DNA of 64,000 nucleotides from DASRJG01 sp964647625 (GTDB lineage Bacteria; Acidobacteriota; Polarisedimenticolia; Polarisedimenticolales; DASRJG01): positions 12,076-76,075 of the forward strand of contig CAZYHZ010000017.1 of NCBI GenBank assembly GCA_964647625.1. The letters are read 5' to 3'. The translations under genes and the position numbers were made by a program. Positions 49,098 through 58,553 of the stretch are shown in pieces. The number at the start of each line of letters is the position of its first letter. Positions within the stretch are counted from its first letter, which is position 1. The notes under the pieces were generated by a model. It was not told where the DNA came from. It made no database searches and was given only the letters and a program-made list of their open reading frames with translations.

Positions 49098-49814
49098 CTA
49101 GTGAGAGGTGTCCCGCACGATCGTGCCGTCGCGGATTTCGACGATTCGTCCCGCGCGCTTGGCCAGCGCCGCGTCGTGCGTGATCACGATCATCGTGCGC
49201 CCCTGGTGCCAGAGGTCTTCGAACAGGGACATGACGTCGCCGCCCGACGACGTGTCGAGATTGCCCGTCGGCTCGTCGGCCAGGACGATGTCGGGGTTCA
49301 TCGCGAGCGCCCGCGCCACCGCCACGCGCTGCATCTGTCCGCCCGACAGCTCGGTCGGCCGGTGCTCCATGCGCTCGCCCAATCCCACCTTCTCGAGCAG
49401 CTCGCGCACCCGCTCCTTGCGCTGGCCTTTCGGGATGCCGCCGAACATCATGGGCATCTCGACGTTCTCGGCGGAGGTGATCTGCGGCAGCAGGTTGAAG
49501 TTCTGGAACACGAACCCGACGCGCTCGTTCCGGATTCTCGCCAGCTCGTTGCGGTCGAGCCCGGCGACTTCCTTGTCCCGCAGCAGGTACGTCCCGCCGC
49601 TCGGCGTGTCGAGACAGCCGACGAGATTCATGAGCGTGGATTTCCCGGAGCCCGACGGGCCGACGATGGCGACGAACTCGCCGGCGCCGATCGTCAGGTC
49701 GACGCCCTTCAACGCCTCGACCCGGATCTTGCCGGTGTCGTAGACCTTCCGGATTCCGGACATCGCGATGACGGACTTCGTGTACGTCCGGGGCTGCTCG
49801 AGGAGGGCGCTCAT
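49098..49814 (-). CDS. ABC transporter ATPase, MacB/LolD type
   Basis: A 238-residue ATPase: Walker A G-P-S-G-S-G-K-S-T, signature L-S-G-G-Q-M-Q-R-V-A-V-A-R-A-L, Walker B D-I-V-L-A-D-E-P-T-G-N-L-D and the switch histidine in V-I-T-H-D. The F-Q-N-F-N-L-L-P motif is typical of the MacB/LolD/FtsE group. It is the last gene of a four-gene exporter operon (adaptor, permease, permease, ATPase) and may also serve the permease at 57200. Confidence 0.93.
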   Translation of the reverse strand: MSALLEQPRTYTKSVIAMSGIRKVYDTGKIRVEALKGVDLTIGAGEFVAIVGPSGSGKSTLMNLVGCLDTPSGGTYLLRDKEVAGLDRNELARIRNERVGFVFQNFNLLPQITSAENVEMPMMFGGIPKGQRKERVRELLEKVGLGERMEHRPTELSGGQMQRVAVARALAMNPDIVLADEPTGNLDTSSGGDVMSLFEDLWHQGRTMIVITHDAALAKRAGRIVEIRDGTIVRDTSH

Positions 49815-49821
49815 CGGGACC

Positions 49822-51075
49822 TCATTCGTAGCGCAGGGTTTGCGCGGGATCGATCGTAGCGGCGCGGCGCGCGGGGAAGTACGCCGCGAGGAGGCCGATG
49901 AGCCCCAGCACGCCGGCGGAGATCACCCCGACGGCGGGCGAGAGCGTCGGCTTCCCGAGAAATTCCAGCGCCTGGTTCCCCTCGACCGGGACGAACCCAA
50001 GGCCGATGATGATCACCATCGCGACGAGAAGCCCCAAAAGACCGCCGAAGATCGTGTAGGCCAGCCCCTCGAGGAGCAGCGGCGCGGTGATCCACGACGG
50101 GCGCGCGCCGAGGGCCATCTTCACGCCGATCTCGCGCGTGCGCTCCTTGACCGTCGCGTACATGATGTTCGCGACTCCGACGCCCCCGATCATCAGCGTC
50201 AGCCCCCCGATCACGCCGAGGAACGCCTGGATGCCGATCAGGATGTTGGCCATGACCTTTTGACCCTGGACGGTGTTCCACGTGCGGATCGCGCGGTCGT
50301 CGTCGGGATCGAAGGCGTATTTGCCGGCGAAGACCTTCCGCATCTCTTCGAGATCTTGCGACATCATCTTGGGGTCCGCGGGCCTGACGACCAGGTTCGC
50401 CAGGTACTTGCGACCGATCTGGGCCTGGAACGTCGTCGTCGGGATGACCGCGTGGTTCTTGTCCGGCCCGCCGTACGTGCCCATCTGGAGGCGCTTCTGG
50501 AGCACCCCGATGATCACGTAGGGCGAGCCGTTGATCTGCATCGTCTTGCCCACGGGGTCCATGTCGCCGAACAGATCGTGGGACAGGTCGTCCCCGAGAA
50601 AGACCACCCGCCGGCGTAGCGCGACGTCGTCGTCGGTCAGGAACCGGCCTCCGGGCTTGGGGACGTGATTCCTGAGGTCGCCGTAGGCGGCGTCGGTGCC
50701 GACGAGCTGCGCGTTGACCGTTTTCCGGCCGTAGGTGAAGTTCGCGCCCCACGTCACGAACTCGCCGATGACGCCGTTGAACGCCGGCACGCGCTCCTTG
50801 AGCAGCGCGACGTCTTCGGGCAGGAAGTGCAGGCTCCGGCCGGCGGGAAGCCCCTGCCAGACCTTGGTCGTCTCGCTCGCCCACACGATGCCGATTCCCG
50901 AGCCCATGCCGCGGTTCGCCGTGGAGAGCTGCTCGCGCAGTCCTTGCCCGAAGGCGAGGAGGAGCAGAAGGGAGACCGACCCCCACGTGATCGACGCGAT
51001 CGTCAGCACGGCGCGCTTCCGCTGGAGTCGTGACGACGCTAGAAACAGATTGAAGACGACGCCGAGCCCGCGCAT
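49822..51075 (-). CDS. MacB-like ABC permease
   Basis: A 417-residue protein with one N-terminal membrane helix, a large periplasmic MacB_PCD domain (~45-270) and three C-terminal FtsX-type helices. The ATG at 51075 is preceded by AGGAG, which overlaps the stop of the gene before. The C-terminal half (V-G-V-A-N-I-M-Y-A-T-V-K-E-R-T-R-E-I-G-V-K-M) is typical of the family. It forms a pair with the next permease. Confidence 0.9.
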   Translation of the reverse strand: MRGLGVVFNLFLASSRLQRKRAVLTIASITWGSVSLLLLLAFGQGLREQLSTANRGMGSGIGIVWASETTKVWQGLPAGRSLHFLPEDVALLKERVPAFNGVIGEFVTWGANFTYGRKTVNAQLVGTDAAYGDLRNHVPKPGGRFLTDDDVALRRRVVFLGDDLSHDLFGDMDPVGKTMQINGSPYVIIGVLQKRLQMGTYGGPDKNHAVIPTTTFQAQIGRKYLANLVVRPADPKMMSQDLEEMRKVFAGKYAFDPDDDRAIRTWNTVQGQKVMANILIGIQAFLGVIGGLTLMIGGVGVANIMYATVKERTREIGVKMALGARPSWITAPLLLEGLAYTIFGGLLGLLVAMVIIIGLGFVPVEGNQALEFLGKPTLSPAVGVISAGVLGLIGLLAAYFPARRAATIDPAQTLRYE

Positions 51076-51082
51076 CACGCTC

Positions 51083-52312
51083 CTAAAGCTTCATCGCCAC
51101 GACGGGGTCGAGCCGGGCCGCGTCGCGCGCGGGGAAGTAACCCGCGAGAAGTCCGACGAATCCCAGGAGGCTCGCCGTGATCGTCGCCACGAGCGGCGAG
51201 ACGGTGGGGTTGCCCACGAAGTCGGTGAATCCGAGGGACGGGAAGATCGCGCAGATGCCGAACGTGAGGCCGAGCCCGATCGTGCCGCCGACGCCCGTGA
51301 TCAACAGGGTCTCGAGCATGAACTGGAGGAGGATCGAGCCGGGCCGCGCGCCGAGCGCCATCTTGATCCCGATCTCACGGGTCCGCTCCTCGACGACGAC
51401 GTTCATGATGTTCGACACGCCGATCCCGCCGACGACGAGCGTCAACGAGCCGACGATGCCGAGGAACGATCGGAACGCGAGCATGAACGTGTCGAGGAAC
51501 TGGAAGTTCTCGGTCGTGTCCCAGATCCCGATGGCTTCCTTGTCCTTGGGATCGAATCGGTGCTTGGCGGCCGCGATCTCGAGCACTTGCGCCTTGAGCG
51601 CATCGGTGCGCTTCGCGTCCTTGGCCTTGAAAATGAATTCGTCGACGTATTTCTCGCCGGTCAGCGTCCGGTGCGTACTTCCGGGAATGAACGCGTTGTC
51701 CTTGTCGCGGCCGCTGTAGCTCGAATCTTGCGGCTTCTTGACCATGACGCCGATGACGAGAAACGGCGAGCCGTTCAAGTAGATGGTCTTGCCGACCGGA
51801 TCGGCCTTCCCGAACACGGTTTCGGCGAGGTCGTTGCCCAGAAAGACGACGCGCTTCCGGCCGTCCCAGTCGCGCTCGTCGATCCAGCGCCCGCCGTCGA
51901 CCGGGACGATCGTGCGCAGCGAGGCCCAGACCGGCGTCACGCCGTGAACGTCCACCGCCATCGTCTTCTTCTCGTAGACGAGCTTGAATGACGATTCGTA
52001 CTCGGACGATACGGCGAGCAGATCGTCGGCTTTCATTCGGATGAGCTGCATGTCGTCTTCGTCGAGCCGGATCTGCCGCCCCTTACCGAGGCCCTGGAAG
52101 GGGAGCGACGTCCGCGACGGCCAGGCGATGCAGATGTTCTCGCCGAGCCCCGCCGAGCTCTTGTACACCTGCTCGTGGAACCCCTGGCCGAACGCGAGGA
52201 GTAGGCTGACGGCGGCCGTCCCCCAGACGATGCCGAACGTGGTCATGAACGTCCGCATCTTCTGCGACCTGAGGTCGCGCAGGAGCTGCCGGACCTGGAG
52301 CCAGAAGGCCAC
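51083..52312 (-). CDS. MacB-like ABC permease
   Basis: A 409-residue permease of the same type and layout as its neighbour (I-G-V-S-N-I-M-N-V-V-V-E-E-R-T-R-E-I-G-I-K), related but clearly diverged. Its GTG start shares one base with the adaptor stop (TAGTG). Two different permease genes suggest a heterodimer. Confidence 0.9.
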   Translation of the reverse strand: MAFWLQVRQLLRDLRSQKMRTFMTTFGIVWGTAAVSLLLAFGQGFHEQVYKSSAGLGENICIAWPSRTSLPFQGLGKGRQIRLDEDDMQLIRMKADDLLAVSSEYESSFKLVYEKKTMAVDVHGVTPVWASLRTIVPVDGGRWIDERDWDGRKRVVFLGNDLAETVFGKADPVGKTIYLNGSPFLVIGVMVKKPQDSSYSGRDKDNAFIPGSTHRTLTGEKYVDEFIFKAKDAKRTDALKAQVLEIAAAKHRFDPKDKEAIGIWDTTENFQFLDTFMLAFRSFLGIVGSLTLVVGGIGVSNIMNVVVEERTREIGIKMALGARPGSILLQFMLETLLITGVGGTIGLGLTFGICAIFPSLGFTDFVGNPTVSPLVATITASLLGFVGLLAGYFPARDAARLDPVVAMKL

Positions 52313-53424
52313 TAGAAATCGCTCTTGGGCTTCGGGGGCCGCTGGACGACGAGGTCACCCTTCTTGAGGCCCGAGACGACCTCGCAGTTCATCCCGTCCG
52401 ACAAACCCGCGACGATCTCGACCTTCTTCGGAGGCGATTTGGGCGCCGGGCCCGGGATCTCGACGAATGCCTTCTTGCCGCCGTCCTCGAAGGCGATGAC
52501 CCGCTCGGGGACGAGCAGGATCTCTTTCTTTTCCTTGATGACGAGATCGGCGTTGGCGGAATAGCCCGCGCGGAGCGTCACCTTCTGGTTCGGGTCGAGC
52601 TCGATTTCGACCTCGAAGAGCTTGGCGTTGTCTTTCTCGGTCGCCTGCGGGGCGATCCGCGAGAGCTTCCCGGTGATCGTCGTGTCCGGCAGCGCGCCGA
52701 TGCGCATCCGCGCCGGAAGGCCGATCGACAGCTTGCCCACGTCGATCTCGTCGACGGTGCCCTTGAAGATCAAGTCGGTCATCTCCGCGATCGAGGCCAG
52801 GTCGGTCCCAGCCTGGTAGGTCGTCAGCGGGACGACCGGGTCGCCTGGATTGGCGAGCCGCTCGAGGAGAACGCCCGCCGCGGGCGCACGGACGACCGAT
52901 TCCATCTGCGCGCCGCCGCCCGTGATCCGCCCCTTCTGGAGCAGCTCGAGGTTGTCCTTCGCTTGCGCCAGCTCGATCCGGGCCTGGTCGAAGATCTGGC
53001 GCTTCACGTCGTGGTCGCCGCGGGAGAGGATGCCGGACAGCGACAGCTCGTTGGCGCGCTCGACGTCCCGCTGGGCCTGGTCGTACTTGCTCTGCGCCGC
53101 CTCGACGCGGCGCTCGGCCTCGACTCGCTCGGCCGGGGTCGGGTCGGGGACGATGTCGAACAGCGGGTCGCCCGCCTGGACCCGGTCGCCGACCTGGGCG
53201 TGGCACGTCTTGACGATTCCCGAGATCTTGGACTTTACGTGGAATTTGAGGCGCGGCTCGATTTTGCCGACCGCCACCGCCTTGTCGGTGATCGACCCGA
53301 CGACGACCTCTATCTTCTTGATGCCGTCATCGGCCGGGCCCCGGGTCTGTTTCCAGGCGTAAGCGCCGACCACGGCACCCGCAATGATGCCGAGGCCGAT
53401 CAGGATTTTCACCACCTTGCCCAT
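52312..53424 (-). CDS. Membrane fusion (HlyD/MacA-type) adaptor
   Basis: A 370-residue protein with an N-terminal helix (I-L-I-G-L-G-I-I-A-G-A-V-V-G-A-Y), a lipoyl-like hairpin domain, a coiled coil (~85-165) and beta-barrel domains (I-P-E-R-V-I-A-F-E-D region). It is the MacA-type partner of the MacB permeases that follow and links them to an outer-membrane channel. GAGGGAG precedes the ATG. Confidence 0.88.
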   Translation of the reverse strand: MGKVVKILIGLGIIAGAVVGAYAWKQTRGPADDGIKKIEVVVGSITDKAVAVGKIEPRLKFHVKSKISGIVKTCHAQVGDRVQAGDPLFDIVPDPTPAERVEAERRVEAAQSKYDQAQRDVERANELSLSGILSRGDHDVKRQIFDQARIELAQAKDNLELLQKGRITGGGAQMESVVRAPAAGVLLERLANPGDPVVPLTTYQAGTDLASIAEMTDLIFKGTVDEIDVGKLSIGLPARMRIGALPDTTITGKLSRIAPQATEKDNAKLFEVEIELDPNQKVTLRAGYSANADLVIKEKKEILLVPERVIAFEDGGKKAFVEIPGPAPKSPPKKVEIVAGLSDGMNCEVVSGLKKGDLVVQRPPKPKSDF

Positions 53425-53554
53425 GGGTGCTCCCTCTCGCGATGAGAAACCTCGATTCGTATTACGTCTGAACCCCCCGCCGGGTTCCGTTTGACGAGCG
53501 TTCTTCCAGTTCCGATACTCTTTCGCGACTCGAGGGAATCAGGGAGAGCGGTCA

Positions 53555-54754
53555 ATGTTGCGGTTTTGGGTCATCGGCTGCTTGCTCCTGGCCCCCGCCG
53601 CGTGCTCGACGGGGCGCGCCGACCCGGCCCGGAAGGCCCCTCCCGCCTTCAACCCTCAGGATCTCACCGTGAGACGAGGGCGGTTCGAGGACCGATTCCT
53701 GCTGACGGGACAGCTGTCCGCCGTCCGGGCCGAGAACCTGTCCGTCCCGAAGATCCCCGCCTGGGAAACGACCGTCAGGTGGCTCGAGGAAGACGGGGCC
53801 ACCGTGAAGCGCGGCCAGAAGGTCGTCGAGTTCGACACGGCTTCGTTCGCCCAAGCCTTGGGGGAGAAGCGCTTCACGCTCGACCAGGCGCTGAGCGACC
53901 TCGAGCAGGCGCAGGTCGAGCAATCGTCGCAGAAGGCCGACAAGGAATTCCAGATCGCCCAGAAGTCGATCGCGGTCGAGAAGGCGAAGATTGCCGCCGC
54001 GACCCCCGCCGAGTTCCTTCGCGGTAAGGACTACGAGGAGAACCAGCTCGCGCTCGTGCGCGCGACCACGGCCCTCGAGAAAGCTCGCGAGGACCTGGCC
54101 ACGTACAACGAGTCGTCGGCCGAGACCCAAAGGCAGAAGCAGATCACCGTGGACAAGGCGCAGCGCGAGCTCGACGCGGCAACCCAGGCGATGGAGGGAA
54201 TGACGCTCGAAGCGCCGCGCGACGGCATTCTCGTCGTCGCCGACCACCCGTGGCACGGGCGGAAGATCCAGGTCGGCGATTCGGTATGGGTGGGAATGCC
54301 CATCGCGAGCCTGCCGGACCTCCGCGAGATGCGCGTGTTCGCCAACTTGTCCGACGTCGACGACGGGCGGATCGGTCCGGGGCTTCCGGTGCGGTGTATT
54401 CTGGACGCCTATCCCGAGCAGGCGTTTTCCGGGAGGATCGCCGAGATCACCCCGGTCGCGCAGGAGGCGGCCGGCCGGTCGTTGCGCCGCGCGTACACCG
54501 TTCGCATCGAGCTCGACGGGTCGGACCCCGATCGGATGCGGCCGGGAATGTCGGTCAAGGTCGAGGTCGGCATGGCCGCGCAGGAGGGGGTGCTCCTCGC
54601 TCCCCGTGCCGGACTCGATCTCGCCGGTCCGCACCCCCGGGCGCGCCTCGCCCGCGGCGGCGAGGTCGATGTCGTTCTCGGGCCGTGCAATCGCGACCGT
54701 TGCGTGGTCACGAGCGGTGTCGAAGAGGGCGCGCGCCTGAGGTCGTCGGGTTGA
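53555..54754 (+). CDS. HlyD-type adaptor lipoprotein
   Basis: A 399-residue protein with a lipobox (A-P-A-A-C) and the usual adaptor layout: first lipoyl half, coiled coil (~100-215), second lipoyl half (L-E-A-P-R-D-G-I-L-V-V-A-D-H) and beta-barrel. First of three adaptors in a row, each overlapping the next by 4 bases (TTGA, then GTGA). AGGGAGA lies before the ATG. Confidence 0.85.
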   Translation: MLRFWVIGCLLLAPAACSTGRADPARKAPPAFNPQDLTVRRGRFEDRFLLTGQLSAVRAENLSVPKIPAWETTVRWLEEDGATVKRGQKVVEFDTASFAQALGEKRFTLDQALSDLEQAQVEQSSQKADKEFQIAQKSIAVEKAKIAAATPAEFLRGKDYEENQLALVRATTALEKAREDLATYNESSAETQRQKQITVDKAQRELDAATQAMEGMTLEAPRDGILVVADHPWHGRKIQVGDSVWVGMPIASLPDLREMRVFANLSDVDDGRIGPGLPVRCILDAYPEQAFSGRIAEITPVAQEAAGRSLRRAYTVRIELDGSDPDRMRPGMSVKVEVGMAAQEGVLLAPRAGLDLAGPHPRARLARGGEVDVVLGPCNRDRCVVTSGVEEGARLRSSG

Positions 54755-55974
54755 GCCGCCGGGACGCCGCCATCGGCGCCTTCGTGGTCGCGCTCGCAGC
54801 GTGGTGGCTGGCCTTTGGCCGGCAATCCGACTCGGCGATCCCGTGGGCCGAGGTCAAGCGCGGCGATCTCGTCCTGACCGCGGACGTGGAGGGGAAGCTC
54901 GAGGCCGTGCACAGCGTGCCGATCGGCCCGCCGCAGCTCTCGGCGGTCTTCGACTTCAAGATCTCGATGCTCGCCCCCGACGGTGCGGACGTTCCCGCGG
55001 GCGCCCCGGTCCTCGGATTCGACACGAGCGAGCTACAGCGGCGGCTGCTCGAGAAGAGAGCCGAGAGCGACTCCGCGCAGAAGCGCATCGAGAAGAAAGA
55101 GAAGGATGCCGAGATCCAGCGCGAAAACGATGAGCTGCGGCTGGCCGAGGCGACGTCCCGCTTCCAGAAGGCGGCGCTCGAGCTGGACGTTCCTCCCGAC
55201 CTCGTCAAGAGCCAGCAGCTTCGCGAGACGAGGCTCGAGTACGAAGACGCCAAGCGCGAGAAGGAATTCCTGGAGGCCAAGCTCGAAGCGGGGAAGAAGG
55301 CCGACGACGTCATCCTCGCGGCGCTCCGGGAGCGAAAGGACGCCGCCGACCGTCGCGTGCGGGAGATCACCGAGTCGATCGACGCCCTGACGCTCAAGGC
55401 TCCGCGCGCGGGGACCGTCGTCTACGTCACCGACTGGCGCGGCGCCAAGCACAAGGTCGGCGACTCCGCGTGGCGCGGCGAGCACGTCCTCGAGATCCCC
55501 GATCTGCATGCGATGAGAGCGGAGGGGGAGGTCGACGAGTCCGACGCCGGGCGCATCAACGTCGGCCAGAAGGTCACGCTGCGCCTCGAGGCGCACCCCG
55601 ACGTCGAGTTCACGGGGCGCGTGGAGTCGATCTGGGGCTCGGTCCAGCAGGAGTCCTGGCGCAGCGCGCTGAAGGTCGTCAAGGTGATGATCGCCCTCGA
55701 CACGACCGACCCGCTGCGCATGCGTCCCGGCATGCGCTTCCGCGGGGTGATCGACGTCAGCCGCGTGCCGAACGCCATCCTCGCGCCGATCGATGCCGTG
55801 TTCCCGAGCGACGCCGGCCCGATCGCCTACCGGAAGTCCGCAATGTCGTTCGAGACGGCGAAGCTCACGATCGGTGCGCGCAATCAGACGACGGTCGAGG
55901 TCCGGTCGGGCCTGGCCGCGGGCGACCGCATCGCGCGGCGCGACCTGTCCGAGCCGCCCGGGGGCGCGCCGTGA
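54751..55974 (+). CDS. HlyD-type adaptor
   Basis: A 407-residue protein. The TTG at 54751 overlaps the previous stop (TTGA) and gives an N-terminal helix (I-G-A-F-V-V-A-L-A-A-W-W-L). It has a long lysine/glutamate-rich coiled coil (~95-215) between the lipoyl halves, the second half being L-K-A-P-R-A-G-T-V-V-Y-V. Diverged from its neighbours, so the three are not simple recent duplicates. Confidence 0.83.
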   Translation: MSRRDAAIGAFVVALAAWWLAFGRQSDSAIPWAEVKRGDLVLTADVEGKLEAVHSVPIGPPQLSAVFDFKISMLAPDGADVPAGAPVLGFDTSELQRRLLEKRAESDSAQKRIEKKEKDAEIQRENDELRLAEATSRFQKAALELDVPPDLVKSQQLRETRLEYEDAKREKEFLEAKLEAGKKADDVILAALRERKDAADRRVREITESIDALTLKAPRAGTVVYVTDWRGAKHKVGDSAWRGEHVLEIPDLHAMRAEGEVDESDAGRINVGQKVTLRLEAHPDVEFTGRVESIWGSVQQESWRSALKVVKVMIALDTTDPLRMRPGMRFRGVIDVSRVPNAILAPIDAVFPSDAGPIAYRKSAMSFETAKLTIGARNQTTVEVRSGLAAGDRIARRDLSEPPGGAP

Positions 55975-57203
55975 TCCCGCAGCGCGTGCGCTGGGTCGCC
56001 GGGCTCGCCGCCGGCGTGCTCGTCGTGTGGGCGTCGATCTGGGCATGGCGCGCGGGCACGCGCCCGGACGTGCCCACGATCGCGGTCGCCTCCGGGCCGT
56101 TCGAGCGGCACATCGAGGCCGAAGGGAATCTCAAGGCGGCGCAGGCGGCTCCCGTGATCGCGCCGTTCGAGGCCCAGGGGCAGCTCAAGGTCGCCTGGCT
56201 CGTCCCCGACGGGAGCAAGGTCAAAGCGGGGGACGTCGTCGTCCGGTTCGACCCCACCGAGATGGAGCGGACGCTGCGCGACGGTCAGGCCGACGAGAGC
56301 ACGGCCGAAAGCCGCATGAAGGGCATGACCGCCGATGCCGGCGGCACGATCCGCAACCTCGAGCGGGACGCGGCGCTGGCCCGGAAGGAGCTCGAGGGCT
56401 CGCAGAAATTCAAGGTCGAGGACCCGGACGTGTTCTCGCGGCAGGAGATCATCCGATCCCGGATCGACAACTCGCTCGCGAACCAGCGCATCGAAACCTC
56501 CGACGCGGTGCGCGACATCAAGAAGGACGCCGCGAAGGTCGATCTCGACCTTCTCGACATCGAGCGGCGGAAGGCCGGGATCGCCATCGACCGGGCGAGA
56601 AAAGGGCTCGAGTCGCTCGAGATCAAGGCGCCGCACGACGGCATCCTCGTCTACCAGCGCGACTGGAAGGGGGAGATCACGAAGGTCGGTGACACCGTCT
56701 GGCCGGGTGAGCCCGTCGCCGAGATCCCCGAGCTCGGGGACATGGAGGCGCGCGTGTTCGTCCTCGAAGCCGATGCCGGAGGGCTGGCGCCGGGGATCCC
56801 CGCCAGCGTCGTGATCGAGGCGCACCCGGAGACCGTCTACAACGCCAAGATCAAGAAGCTCGACGCGCTCGCCGCGCGGCGGACCGGCTGGCTTCCGGTC
56901 CAGTATTTCGGCGCGACGCTCGAGCTCGCGAAGACCGAGCCCACCGTGATGAAGCCGGGTCAGCGCGTGCGCGCGACGCTCGTGCTCGACCGGCGAGAGG
57001 AGGCGATCTCCGTGCCGCGCAGCGCCACGTTCGAGCGCGGCGGCAAGACGATCGTCTGGAAGCGAACGGGAGGCTCGTTCGAACCGGTGGAGGTCGCCCT
57101 CGGGCCGGCGGCGATCGGGCGCGTCGTCGTCGAGCGGGGTCTGGCCAAGGGCGACGTCGTCGCGCTCGCCGATCCGACGGCCGGCGCGGGCGGGGCGCGA
57201 TGA
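55971..57203 (+). CDS. HlyD-type adaptor
   Basis: A 410-residue protein with GTG start overlapping the previous stop. N-terminal helix, lipoyl halves (...I-K-A-P-H-D-G-I-L-V-Y) and coiled coil (~100-200), then a barrel domain. The stop overlaps the permease start by ATGA, so it is the permease-proximal adaptor. Confidence 0.85.
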   Translation: MIPQRVRWVAGLAAGVLVVWASIWAWRAGTRPDVPTIAVASGPFERHIEAEGNLKAAQAAPVIAPFEAQGQLKVAWLVPDGSKVKAGDVVVRFDPTEMERTLRDGQADESTAESRMKGMTADAGGTIRNLERDAALARKELEGSQKFKVEDPDVFSRQEIIRSRIDNSLANQRIETSDAVRDIKKDAAKVDLDLLDIERRKAGIAIDRARKGLESLEIKAPHDGILVYQRDWKGEITKVGDTVWPGEPVAEIPELGDMEARVFVLEADAGGLAPGIPASVVIEAHPETVYNAKIKKLDALAARRTGWLPVQYFGATLELAKTEPTVMKPGQRVRATLVLDRREEAISVPRSATFERGGKTIVWKRTGGSFEPVEVALGPAAIGRVVVERGLAKGDVVALADPTAGAGGAR

Positions 57204-58432
57204 ATCTCTCCGAGTCGTTCGAGAGCGCGGCGGGAAACCTCAAGGGGCACAAGCTGCGCTCGGCCCTCGCGATGCTGGGCATGATCTTCGGCGTTGGCGC
57301 CGTGATCGCGATGCTGTCGATCGGTGCGGGCGCGGAGCGGCAGGCGCTCGAGATGATCGAGCGCCTCGGCCTGCGAAACGTGATCCTCCGATCGAAGGAC
57401 ATGAAGGACGACGAGCTGGAGGAGGTGCGCAAGCTCTCCCAGGGCCTGTCCTGGCGCGACGGCCAGGCGGTGCAGGAAGCGGTCCCCGGCGTCGACCTCA
57501 TCGTCGGACGGATCGAGATCGAGCCCTACAAGATTCTGTCCTCGTCGGGAAAGACGAAGGCCAAGGTGTACGGCGTCTCGTACCGTCAGCCGGAGATCGG
57601 CCGGTTGAAGCTCTCGGAGGGCCGGTTCCTCGATGCGCGCGACGAGTCGACGCACGCGCAGGTGTGCGTCGTCGGTCCCGGAGTCCGGCGGGAGCTGTTC
57701 GGCTACGGTCCGGCGCTCGGGAGCGATCTCAAGGTCAACGACGTTTGGCTCACGGTCGTGGGCGTGCTGCGCGACGAGGGCGGCGCGTCGAGCTTCCAGG
57801 GAGTCCAGATCGGGTCGAGTGCCTCCGAGATCTACGTCCCGCTGACGACCGCGAGCCGCAAGTTCGACCGCGCTCCTCTCAAGGCACCGCTCGACGAGGT
57901 GATCTTGCGCCTGGCGCCCGGGACCGATCCGCGCGCGACATCGGCGATGATCCGGGGCCTCGTCGAGAGGATCCACGGCGGCGCCGGGGACTTCGATCTC
58001 GTCGTTCCCGAGGCGCTGCTCGCGCAGTCGCGCCGCACGCAGCGGCTGTTCAGCATCGTGATGGGGTGCATCGCCGGCATCTCGCTGCTCGTCGGCGGCA
58101 TCGGGATCATGAACATCATGCTGGCGACCGTGCTCGAGCGCACGCAGGAGATCGGCGTGCGCCGCGCAGTCGGCGCGCGGCGCCTCGACATCCGCAACCA
58201 GTTCGTCATCGAATCGTTCGCGATCTCGGTGCTCGGCGGGGTGTCGGGGATCGCCGCAGGGCTCCTGATCGCACGCGCGGTGGCGATCTACGCCGGCTGG
58301 CCGACGTTGGTGACGATCTGGTCGATCGTTCTTTCGACCGGCGTCTCGATGGCCGTCGGCCTCGCGTCGGGCATCTACCCCGCCGTTCGCGCCGCCCGCC
58401 TGGATCCAATCGAAGCGCTGCGGCATGAGTGA
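57200..58432 (+). CDS. MacB-like ABC permease
   Basis: A 410-residue permease with an N-terminal helix, periplasmic domain and three C-terminal FtsX-type helices (G-G-I-G-I-M-N-I-M-L-A-T-V-L-E-R-T-Q-E-I-G-V-R-R). It is the only permease for three adaptors and no ATPase is in its operon; the ATPase at 49098 is the nearest candidate. Confidence 0.9.
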   Translation: MNLSESFESAAGNLKGHKLRSALAMLGMIFGVGAVIAMLSIGAGAERQALEMIERLGLRNVILRSKDMKDDELEEVRKLSQGLSWRDGQAVQEAVPGVDLIVGRIEIEPYKILSSSGKTKAKVYGVSYRQPEIGRLKLSEGRFLDARDESTHAQVCVVGPGVRRELFGYGPALGSDLKVNDVWLTVVGVLRDEGGASSFQGVQIGSSASEIYVPLTTASRKFDRAPLKAPLDEVILRLAPGTDPRATSAMIRGLVERIHGGAGDFDLVVPEALLAQSRRTQRLFSIVMGCIAGISLLVGGIGIMNIMLATVLERTQEIGVRRAVGARRLDIRNQFVIESFAISVLGGVSGIAAGLLIARAVAIYAGWPTLVTIWSIVLSTGVSMAVGLASGIYPAVRAARLDPIEALRHE

Positions 58433-58435
58433 AGT

Positions 58436-58535
58436 TCACAGTTCACAGTCGAGAGTCGAGAGTCGAGAGTCTAGAGTCTAGAGCTTGAGGTCCGCGCTCT
58501 CGACTCTCGACTCTGAACCGTAAACCGTCAACTGT
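58436..58535. repeat. GAGAGTC heptad hairpin element, copy 3
   Basis: GTTCACAGTTCACAG, GAGAGTC heptads (58448-58480), a ~17-base loop, then complementary GACTCTC heptads (58497-58513) and GAACCGTAAACCGTCAAC. It lies between the converging permease and DUF429-like genes, as a likely shared terminator. Confidence 0.75.
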
Positions 58536-58553
58536 TAACGTTGCGCCGCGCAG

